Positions 1 to 5,836 of a DNA stretch of 7,004 bases are shown here, piece after piece. The notes below the pieces were generated by a model that did not search any database, was not told the origin of the DNA, and saw only the letters and a program-made list of their open reading frames with translations. The stretch spans positions 1-7,004 of the forward strand of contig JBJEPR010000038.1 in assembly GCA_051881335.1 (NCBI GenBank). The letters run 5' to 3'. A program made the position numbers and the translations under genes. The DNA is from Fimenecus sp051881335 (GTDB lineage Bacteria > Bacillota > Clostridia > Oscillospirales > Acutalibacteraceae). Each line of letters opens with the position of its first letter. Position 1 is the stretch's first letter.

Positions 1-950
1 GGACCGCTGACGGCAAAATTAAAGTCATCCGTATCGCAGTTGCCGCCCTTTTTCGTGATTTTTTGCAAAAGCACATTCATCATCGGTACCCAGCCGACGG
101 TAACAAAGCACGCGCCGTAAATCGTCATCAGGCGCGCATCCCCTGCCGAAAACGCCGCTATACTAACTGCAAAGGCAGACATAGAAACAGGGCCTATCAA
201 ATCAAAACCAACCATTAAGCCCATCACCAACGCACAAAGCACAACGGAATGGTCTGCAAGTGAGGTCAGCGGTGCGATGAGCGCTTCACCGAGCGCTTGG
301 AACGGAATTTCAATGCCGTAATGCACCAACAAAAAGGTCAAAGCCGCGGAAACCACAGGCATAATTAAAACGAGGACTATCAAATCCACCTGTTCCAAAA
401 TACCGACGCCAGTCAGTGTTTCAGGGATTTTTTTGCCCGCCGCGCGTTTTTTTGCGAAAGAATTGTCAAGTTTTCCGCCCAAAAACTCTTTACAGTTGTG
501 CCAAGCGATAAACAAATATTTGATACAGTATGCCAAAAATACGGCCATAATCAGATAACCCATATAACCGATATTCGTGCCGCCGCCCATATTCAGCGGC
601 GTTGCGAAATAGGCCTTGTAGGTTTCTACACCCGAAATCGGTGTACCGGCAAAATGTGCAAAGTAAATACTTAAAGCGAACGCCGGTGCAATCGCAGGCA
701 ATCCGGCAATTAAATAGGATAGTACAACCGCCATCACCACGAAAAAGAAATCTGTCGCCCAAAACAAAATAAACCACAAAATATTTTCATTTTGCGGCTC
801 GGTTGCACCCAAAATATGCTCCACGCCGAGTATATTCTGCACTACAAAGAAGAAGCCGGCCCCCAAAGCACCGAATAACTGCACAATAAACATAATGGAA
901 GTCGCACGATTGACATTTTGCCGAAGTGAACGGATTTCGGTTTTAAACAT
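1..950 (-). CDS. PTS fructose-family EIIC permease, 3' end beyond the window
   Basis: This is an integral membrane sugar-transport component (EIIC) of the phosphotransferase system, which moves a sugar across the membrane while the partner EIIA/EIIB proteins phosphorylate it. The frame opens at ATG 948-950 and stays open for 316 codons to the window edge, so perhaps 40-60 C-terminal residues are missing. The purine run GGGGGAA lies about 6 bases before the ATG. Hydrophobic segments occupy roughly residues 19-41, 58-80, 83-100, 128-149, 188-210, 222-248 and 258-292. Family resemblance rests on two places. Residues 78-93 (SYLIAGLPAIAPAFAL) match the fructose-EIIC pattern of a short loop before a P-G-x-A-P-like helix. 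Residues 239-259, with core GLMVGFDLIGP, match the family's G-x-x-x-A-F-D-x-G-G-P region. No EIIB domain is fused at the N-terminus, unlike FruA, so EIIA/EIIB must be separate proteins. The sequence is divergent, and substrate cannot be assigned; fructose, mannose or another hexose are possible. Confidence 0.72.
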   Translation of the reverse strand, partial: MFKTEIRSLRQNVNRATSIMFIVQLFGALGAGFFFVVQNILGVEHILGATEPQNENILWFILFWATDFFFVVMAVVLSYLIAGLPAIAPAFALSIYFAHFAGTPISGVETYKAYFATPLNMGGGTNIGYMGYLIMAVFLAYCIKYLFIAWHNCKEFLGGKLDNSFAKKRAAGKKIPETLTGVGILEQVDLIVLVLIMPVVSAALTFLLVHYGIEIPFQALGEALIAPLTSLADHSVVLCALVMGLMVGFDLIGPVSMSAFAVSIAAFSAGDARLMTIYGACFVTVGWVPMMNVLLQKITKKGGNCDTDDFNFAVSG

Positions 951-979
951 AATCATTCCCCCGTAGATTTAATTGTTTA

Positions 980-1008
980 AGTTTACCATAAAGATTACAT
1001 ATGCGCAA
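980..1008 (-). promoter_or_regulatory. Possible promoter of the EIIC gene
   Basis: On the minus strand TTGCGC (1003-1008) and TAAACT (980-985) are separated by 17 bases, in an AT-rich gap between the terminator of the ABC-F gene and the EIIC start codon. The match is only 3 of 6 in the -35 box and 4 of 6 in the -10 box. A promoter is expected here because the strong terminator directly upstream should stop readthrough. The exact boxes are a guess. Confidence 0.3.
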
Positions 1009-1019
1009 GATTTCAGTAT

Positions 1020-1055
1020 AAAAAAATCCTGCCGAAAGCCAATTCTTTCAGCAGG
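1020..1055 (-). terminator. Rho-independent terminator of the ABC-F gene
   Basis: The minus strand reads CCTGCTGAAAG, loop AATTGG, then CTTTCGGCAGG. This is an 11-bp stem (1045-1055 pairing with 1028-1038) in which all positions pair if one U-G wobble is allowed. It is followed at once by an A and seven T residues (1020-1026). It begins 7 bases after the ABC-F stop codon, the classic layout of an intrinsic terminator. Confidence 0.93.
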
Positions 1056-1062
1056 CATACAT

Positions 1063-2661
1063 TTATTCCGATTTTTCGTGCAATTCCGCAAGGTATTCGT
1101 CAAACCGAATTTGCTTGTCATAAAACTCGCCGGGTGTCACATTGATTAAACGGTCGGCAACCGTCTCAACAAACTGATGGTCGTGCGAAGTAAACAATAT
1201 CGTTTCGGGATAGCGGATTAAACCGTCATTCAACGAAGCAATGGATTCCAAATCCAAATGGTTGGTCGGCTCGTCAAAAATCAAGACATTCGCGCCCGAA
1301 AGCATCATCTTGCAGAGCATACAGCGGACGCGCTCCCCGCCTGAAAGCACCTTTGCCTGTTTGGTGGCTTCTTCACCCGAAAACAGCATTCTGCCAAGCC
1401 ACGAGCGAATATCGGACTCATAAATTAAATCCGAATACGCACGAATCCAGTCAAGCAAATCATACTCGCAGTTATCAAAATAGGCACTATTATCGGTCGG
1501 CAGATAACTGACAGAAGTGGTAACGCCCCACTTGAAACTGCCCTCGTCCGGTTCAAGCTCACCGGTTAATATTTTAAACAAAGTAGTTTTAGCAAGAGAA
1601 TCCGAACCGATAAACGCAACTTTTTCCCGCGGGTGTATGGTAAAGCTCACATTGTCGAGCACCTTTTTCCCGCCGACGATTTTAGAAATCCCGCTAACGG
1701 TCAGCACCTCGTTGCCAACTTTGCGCGTAGGCTTAAAATCTACATACGGAAAACGGCGGGAGGAAACAGGTAATTCTTCCACCTGAATGGAGTCAAGCAG
1801 TTTTTTGCGACTGGTTGCCTGTTTTGATTTGGAAGCATTCGCGCTGAAACGGCGAATGAACTCCTGTAATTCCTTAATTTTTGCCTCTGCCTTCTTATTC
1901 TGTTCACGCATTTGTCGCTGCGCCATTTGTGTGTATTCATACCAAAAATCGTAGTTCCCGACAAACATTGTAATTTTGCCGTAGTCGATGTCTACTGTAT
2001 GGGTACAGACCTTGTTTAAGAAATGACGGTCATGGGAAATAACAATGACCGTACTGTCCAAATCCAGCAAAAAGTCCTCTAACCACGCAATGGCGTCTAA
2101 ATCCAAATGGTTAGTCGGCTCATCCATTAACAAAATATCAGGATTACCGAACAAGGCCTGTGCCAACAGCACTTTCACCTTATTTTCGCCTGTTAAATCG
2201 GACATTTGCGCATAATGCAAGTCATTGGGCACGCCCAACCCGTTTAACAGAATTTCCGCATCACTTTCGGCACTCCAACCGTCCATTTCGGAAAATTCCT
2301 CTTCCAGTTCACAAAGGCGAATGCCCTCTTCTTCGGTCATTTCTTCTTTACTGTAAAGCACTTCTTTTTCATCTATGATTTCACACAGTCGCGTATTCCC
2401 CATTAAAACCGTGCGTATCACATCGTATGCGTCAAATGCAAAATGGTCTTGCCGCAATACAGACATTCTTTCCGTCGCGCCTTTGCGAACTTCACCTTTG
2501 TTTGGTTCAATTTCGCCCGCCAAAATTTTCATAAAGGTTGATTTTCCCGCGCCGTTTGCACCGATAAGCCCGTAGCAATTTCCGTTTGTAAATTTCAAAT
2601 CCACATGTTCAAACAACACGCGCCCGCCATACTGCAAACCGACATTTACTGCTTCTAACAT
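1063..2661 (-). CDS. ybiT: ABC-F family ATPase, YbiT/YkpA type
   Basis: This cytosolic twin-ATPase protein has no membrane segments. ABC-F proteins bind the ribosomal E site and act on stalled or slow translation; some confer antibiotic resistance, but the YbiT/YkpA group is usually housekeeping. The length of 532 residues fits E. coli YbiT (about 530). NBD1 has Walker A GANGAGKS at 34-41, Walker B/DEPTNHLD at 175-187 and the H-loop His210. Its signature reads DLTGENK (155-161) instead of LSGGQ. The interdomain linker runs from about 240 to 310 and contains the strongly family-like RFSANASKSKQATSRKK (271-287). NBD2 has Walker A GSDSLAKT (352-359), a canonical LSGGE (439-443), DEPTNHLD (463-470) and His493. 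The Ala before Lys358 replaces the usual Gly; from memory similar changes occur in Firmicute members, so this need not mean inactivity. The start at 2661 is supported by AAGGAGA at 2666-2672, with 4 bases between it and the ATG. A hairpin lies just before that site. There is no sign of a drug-resistance subfamily. Confidence 0.95.
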   Translation of the reverse strand: MLEAVNVGLQYGGRVLFEHVDLKFTNGNCYGLIGANGAGKSTFMKILAGEIEPNKGEVRKGATERMSVLRQDHFAFDAYDVIRTVLMGNTRLCEIIDEKEVLYSKEEMTEEEGIRLCELEEEFSEMDGWSAESDAEILLNGLGVPNDLHYAQMSDLTGENKVKVLLAQALFGNPDILLMDEPTNHLDLDAIAWLEDFLLDLDSTVIVISHDRHFLNKVCTHTVDIDYGKITMFVGNYDFWYEYTQMAQRQMREQNKKAEAKIKELQEFIRRFSANASKSKQATSRKKLLDSIQVEELPVSSRRFPYVDFKPTRKVGNEVLTVSGISKIVGGKKVLDNVSFTIHPREKVAFIGSDSLAKTTLFKILTGELEPDEGSFKWGVTTSVSYLPTDNSAYFDNCEYDLLDWIRAYSDLIYESDIRSWLGRMLFSGEEATKQAKVLSGGERVRCMLCKMMLSGANVLIFDEPTNHLDLESIASLNDGLIRYPETILFTSHDHQFVETVADRLINVTPGEFYDKQIRFDEYLAELHEKSE

Positions 2662-2679
2662 AGTTTCTCCTTTTCCGAT

Positions 2680-2704
2680 AAAAAAGCCACCGTAAGGTGG
2701 CTTT
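2680..2704 (-). terminator. Hairpin with U-run: terminator of the sugar transferase, possibly a leader for ABC-F
   Basis: The minus strand reads AAAGCCACC, loop TTAC, GGTGGCTTT. This is a perfect 9-bp stem (2696-2704 with 2683-2691) running into six T residues (2680-2685). It starts 8 bases after the sugar transferase stop codon, so it should end that transcript. It also sits only 7 bases upstream of the ABC-F ribosome binding site. That leaves no room for a promoter between hairpin and gene, so ABC-F expression must come from readthrough or from a promoter inside or before the hairpin. Confidence 0.85.
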
Positions 2705-2712
2705 CAATGGTT

Positions 2713-4161
2713 TTATTCCTGTGAATCCGTACCCGTTTCCGTGTCAGATACCTGTGTCTCCGTCGGCGCAGATACCGTTTCGGTATTTTGGTCATCTGCG
2801 CAGAAAAATTCATATTCGTTGCCTGTTTTAAACGCTTCCGTGCTGTCAGAAGCCTTTAAAAAGACTGTCAGCGTTTGGAAAATCAGTTTAATATCCATCC
2901 AAATACTGTACTGCTCGATATACATTAAGTCCATTACGAGTTTGTCTTTCGGCGAAGTATTGTATTTGCCGGCAATTTGTGCAAAACCGGTTAATCCCGC
3001 TTTTACGCGTAAACGGTAACTGAATTCCGGCAAAGCCTTTGTGTAGGCGTCCACATTTTCAATCATTTCCGGACGCGGACCGACCACGCTCATTTCACCT
3101 TTGAAAATATTGATAATTTGCGGCAGTTCATCAATACGGAATTTGCGCAGATATTTGCCGACCTTGGTGATACGGTCATCGTCCGAGGTGACAGAACGGT
3201 TGACAGAGCCGGCCTCTTTCATCGTGCGGAACTTATACACTTCAAAAATTTTACCGCCTTTGGTCGCACGCTTTTGCTTAAAAAACACTTTGCCGCCGTC
3301 TTCCGCCTTAATTGCAATCGCGCAAACCAGCATAAGCGGGCTTGTGACGATTAAACCAACCGTAGAAATCAGCAAATCCATTGCCCGTTTGGCAAACAAC
3401 TGTTCAAAAGTTAAGTCTTTCACCTGCGAAGCGACCAACGGTTTATCGTCCAAAATGGAGTTTCTGCCGCGCAAAGACACAACATCGCACATTTCAAAAT
3501 TGTAATAGATGTTTTTGTTTTTCGCATAGCAATACTCAATCAGCATTGTGCGCGTTGACATCGGCACATCATACAAAAAAACGGTATCACAACGATTTAA
3601 AATATCAAACAGACGGTCATCGGTATACAAAATCATATCCGTAATGACATACTGCTTCTTGTATTTCCGAATTTTCGGCACAATGTTATTTAAAGAGTAT
3701 TTCGAGGAGGTAATCACGCAGCATTTTTCGGGAGAATTGATGGAAAAGTAGACATAATTGCCGAAATACGCAAAAAACACGATCACCACAAACTGCAACA
3801 GCATCACCAAAAGCAAGAGTTCGGGATTTTCATACCGAAAAGTTGCGTTGTTATTGGCATTCGTATTCATAATGCACAGTTGCAAATGCGTGATAATATC
3901 TGTGATAAAAGCCGAAAGCGTCAAAGAGTGAATAATCGGCTTGCTTTTGTACTCCCCGATACGGTATCCACCGTAAATGGACATCATTGCCCCACCGAGC
4001 ACAATAAAGGTCAGCATACAAATGGCAGCCGTTCTGGAGGAACGCAACAACCACGGGTTTTGATTTCCGAAAATCAAGAAAAAGATTGCAAACAGGGAAG
4101 CAAACAATAACAGCTTTAAAAGCAGAACAATCGTTCCCTGAAACTTTTTTAGAATTTTCAT
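2713..4161 (-). CDS. Polyprenyl-phosphate sugar-1-phosphate transferase (WbaP/CpsE/EpsL-like)
   Basis: This is a membrane enzyme that transfers a sugar-1-phosphate from a nucleotide sugar to undecaprenyl phosphate, the first step of capsule, exopolysaccharide or glycoprotein glycan assembly. It has 482 residues. Hydrophobic segments lie near 10-31, 44-64, 77-97 and 114-139, followed by a soluble middle domain (about 145-240). The catalytic bacterial sugar transferase domain (about 254-437) begins with KRAMD (258-262), preceding the membrane-embedded helix at 263-284. Other family motifs are KFRTM (310-314), RIDELPQ (342-348, with the catalytic Asp344-Glu345 pair), GPRPE (361-365) and GLTGFAQ (389-395). 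All key residues look intact. The last 27 residues are polar and acidic, with three 7-residue units each starting TET (460, 467, 474), an unusual extension. The start at 4161 has GAGGA at 4168-4172. A near-consensus promoter lies upstream and a terminator follows. No glycosyltransferase or flippase genes adjoin it, so it stands alone here. The sugar specificity cannot be read from sequence. Confidence 0.93.
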   Translation of the reverse strand: MKILKKFQGTIVLLLKLLLFASLFAIFFLIFGNQNPWLLRSSRTAAICMLTFIVLGGAMMSIYGGYRIGEYKSKPIIHSLTLSAFITDIITHLQLCIMNTNANNNATFRYENPELLLLVMLLQFVVIVFFAYFGNYVYFSINSPEKCCVITSSKYSLNNIVPKIRKYKKQYVITDMILYTDDRLFDILNRCDTVFLYDVPMSTRTMLIEYCYAKNKNIYYNFEMCDVVSLRGRNSILDDKPLVASQVKDLTFEQLFAKRAMDLLISTVGLIVTSPLMLVCAIAIKAEDGGKVFFKQKRATKGGKIFEVYKFRTMKEAGSVNRSVTSDDDRITKVGKYLRKFRIDELPQIINIFKGEMSVVGPRPEMIENVDAYTKALPEFSYRLRVKAGLTGFAQIAGKYNTSPKDKLVMDLMYIEQYSIWMDIKLIFQTLTVFLKASDSTEAFKTGNEYEFFCADDQNTETVSAPTETQVSDTETGTDSQE

Positions 4162-4184
4162 AGGTTATCCTCGAAAAGAGATTG

Positions 4185-4217
4185 CATTTGCAAAATATTC
4201 CATATACGGTGCAAATG
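4185..4217. repeat. 8-bp inverted repeat in the leader of the sugar transferase gene
   Basis: CATTTGCA (4185-4192) and TGCAAATG (4210-4217) are perfect inverted copies separated by 17 bases. The pair begins about one or two bases after the predicted transcription start and ends before the ribosome binding site. It could be an operator (arm centres are 25 bases apart) or an RNA hairpin in the 5' leader. The left arm also lies within the palindrome TTTGCAAA (4187-4194). The function is unknown. Confidence 0.6.
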
Positions 4218-4225
4218 TTGCAGTC

Positions 4226-4254
4226 ATTTTACGCTTTTTTTACTATTTTGTCAA
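4226..4254 (-). promoter_or_regulatory. Sigma-A-type promoter of the sugar transferase gene
   Basis: The minus strand has a perfect -35 box TTGACA (4249-4254), a 17-base A-rich spacer, and a -10 box TAAAAT (4226-4231), which differs from consensus at one position. The predicted start of transcription is near 4219, giving a leader of about 57 bases before the ATG at 4161. It lies in the 104-base gap after the 79-residue gene. That gap has no clear terminator, so some readthrough from the upstream gene is also possible. Confidence 0.85.
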
Positions 4255-4265
4255 TAGAAGCCGTT

Positions 4266-4505
4266 TTAAGCCGGAAGCAAAGACAGTATCCAATCGGCAA
4301 CACTTTGCAAGCCCTCGTCTGTCAGCGGAAAACTCTGCTCTTCCTTGTTTTCTGCAAGTTCAAAGCAAATATCCGTATGCCACACTGCGGCAGTCAGCAT
4401 ATCCTCCGCACGCACAACCCGAAACCGAAAATCTTTGCGAAGACTGCCGGTAAAGGCATTCTTCTGTTCAAAATACGAAAGCGCCGGTAGATCTAACTCA
4501 GCCAT
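4266..4505 (-). CDS. Small protein of unknown function (79 residues)
   Basis: I do not recognise a named family. The frame is convincingly a gene: AGGAG at 4513-4517 lies 7 bases before the ATG (4503-4505), it ends in TAA, and its codon use resembles that of its neighbours. The protein is soluble, acidic overall, and has no signal peptide or membrane helix. Visible structure includes an N-terminal part with alternating aromatic and polar residues (YFEQKNAFTG, 11-20, then DFRFRV, 25-30). A central segment, LTAAVWHTDICFEL (37-50), probably forms beta strands, and the C-terminal stretch at about 63-78 should be a helix. This suggests a small beta-sheet-plus-helix fold. It follows potD after a hairpin and precedes the sugar transferase by 104 bases; neither neighbour gives a clear hint to function. 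Confidence 0.8.
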   Translation of the reverse strand: MAELDLPALSYFEQKNAFTGSLRKDFRFRVVRAEDMLTAAVWHTDICFELAENKEEQSFPLTDEGLQSVADWILSLLPA

Positions 4506-4523
4506 TTTTATACTCCTGTTCTG

Positions 4524-4558
4524 AAAAAGAGCAGATGCACAAAAGACCGCGCATCTGC
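4524..4558 (-). terminator. Rho-independent terminator after potD
   Basis: The minus strand has GCAGATGC (4551-4558) and GCATCTGC (4531-4538), a perfect 8-bp stem around a 12-base loop, followed by TCTTTTTC (4523-4530). It lies 54 bases after the potD stop codon. Its U-run ends only 6 bases before the ribosome binding site of the 79-residue gene. That gene must therefore use readthrough or a promoter in the AT-rich stretch 4559-4612, where a TATATT-like -10 is present but no good -35 is seen. Confidence 0.78.
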
Positions 4559-4612
4559 CGCAAGTTTGTTTTTATACAATATAAAATAACGGAAAAAGCG
4601 GAAAATGAAGCA

Positions 4613-5836
4613 TTACACATCATAATACCGTTGCATCCGTTTTTTATGCAACATATGGATTGTAATCACGGCGGCAATCCCTACAAGGGAGACCGAAAGT
4701 CCAATATACAACCCTTTGGTATTATTCTCTCCTTTAACCTTCATCCACAAGGTATTCATATATTGGAGCGTATCCGTCGGCAGATTGTGAAACGGTTGCG
4801 CATTTGAAACTTCCGCCGGATAAACGGCTTCCGAATCAATCAGCGAATACGCATCATTTTCAATCACCGCTTTATTCGGGGTGGCATAATAAATATACTC
4901 CGCATTCGCAAGGGCAATTTCCGGTTCCATCATAAAATTAATAAACGCCTCTGCACCGCGTTTATTCTGTGAGCCAACAGGAATACACATCGCATCGTAA
5001 AAGGTATTGACACCTTCTTGGGGAAACGCAAAATCCAAATCCGGATTGCTCTCCGCCATCAGCTCGTAATCGCCTGCATAGTATGTGGCAAAGGCGTAGT
5101 CTCCGCTTTCCATCAGATTAAAGACCTCGTCCATAACATACTGTGGGCTGACTTTTTCGCGCTGTTCAATCAAAAGTTGTGCCGCCGCATCCCAATCCTC
5201 TTTGCTGACGGTGTTCAAATCCTGTCCAAGCATTGCCTGTGCAATGGCAAACGCATCGCGGGGATTGTTAAACATCAGTACCTTGCCCTTATACTGCTCG
5301 TCCCAAAGGACATCCCAGCTTGTCGGCTTTTCATCGACATATTTCGTGTTATAAATCAAGACGGTTGTCCCCACATTATAAATGACGGCATACTGCTCAA
5401 TTTCGCCCTCGACAAGGTATCCGTACTGCTCACTGTCAAAACATTCTGCATAATTGGGTATGTTTGCATAATCTAATTTTTCCAACCGTTCTTCAGAAAC
5501 CAAGCGCTCAATCATATAGTCCGAAGGAATAATCACATCATAACTGACGCCGCCGCCCGCGAGCTTTGCATACATATTTTCATTAGACTCAAATGTACTG
5601 TAATTTACCTTACAGCCCGTCAGCCGTTCAAACTCGGCAACCACATCGACTTCCTCGTCGTCAATATATTCGCCCCAGTTATAAACATTGAGCGTTGTGC
5701 CCTGTAACCCCAAGGACTGATAGTATTCTACAGTCTCTGCGGAAAACAACTCATCCTCTTCTTTTGCATAAACCGGGATAGAACAAGTGCATAAAAGCAT
5801 AAAAGCAACCAAGAAAAGAGAAATCCGTTTTCGCAT
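4613..5836 (-). CDS. potD: Spermidine/putrescine ABC transporter substrate-binding protein, C-terminally anchored
   Basis: This is the extracytoplasmic receptor that captures polyamines and delivers them to the PotB-PotC channel. Of its 407 residues, 1-24 form a signal peptide (MRKR start, hydrophobic core, VYA before Lys25) that fits signal peptidase I. Cys16 and Cys18 are not in a proper lipobox. The mature domain begins near residue 47. NWGEYID (53-59) corresponds to the Trp-x-Glu-Tyr ligand segment of E. coli PotD (Trp34, Glu36, Tyr37), and PSDYM (104-108) to its Tyr85 loop. By hand alignment the acidic ligand residues Glu171 and Asp257 match Asp194 and Asp281, but Asp168 is Asn191. Tyr253 and Phe279 take the places of Trp229 and Trp255. 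After the domain, residues 375-396 form a transmembrane helix followed by the basic tail HKKRMQR, an unusual membrane anchor. E. coli PotD has 348 residues. The start is set by AAGGAGG at 5844-5850, inside the end of potC, and the TAATG overlap suggests translational coupling. Confidence 0.92.
   Translation of the reverse strand: MRKRISLFLVAFMLLCTCSIPVYAKEEDELFSAETVEYYQSLGLQGTTLNVYNWGEYIDDEEVDVVAEFERLTGCKVNYSTFESNENMYAKLAGGGVSYDVIIPSDYMIERLVSEERLEKLDYANIPNYAECFDSEQYGYLVEGEIEQYAVIYNVGTTVLIYNTKYVDEKPTSWDVLWDEQYKGKVLMFNNPRDAFAIAQAMLGQDLNTVSKEDWDAAAQLLIEQREKVSPQYVMDEVFNLMESGDYAFATYYAGDYELMAESNPDLDFAFPQEGVNTFYDAMCIPVGSQNKRGAEAFINFMMEPEIALANAEYIYYATPNKAVIENDAYSLIDSEAVYPAEVSNAQPFHNLPTDTLQYMNTLWMKVKGENNTKGLYIGLSVSLVGIAAVITIHMLHKKRMQRYYDV

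Noticed and set aside
490..777. A 95-codon minus-strand frame inside the EIIC gene
   Set aside because: It is out of frame with the longer EIIC frame that opens at 950 and shows coherent membrane helices and family motifs.
2683..2704. Hairpin as a bidirectional terminator
   Set aside because: On the plus strand only three T residues follow the stem and no plus-strand gene ends here, so only the minus-strand role is supported.
2700..2800. ABC-F promoter inside the 3' end of the sugar transferase gene (CTGACA near 2742)
   Set aside because: No acceptable -10 box occurs at 16-18 bases from CTGACA, so no promoter is called.
3101..3505. A 134-codon open frame on the plus strand
   Set aside because: It is antisense to the catalytic domain of the sugar transferase, whose motifs DELPQ, GPRP and KFRTM prove the minus-strand frame.
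5018..5476. A 152-codon open frame on the plus strand
   Set aside because: It lies entirely antisense to potD, has no recognisable domains and no ribosome binding site in context; it is a shadow of the potD reading frame.
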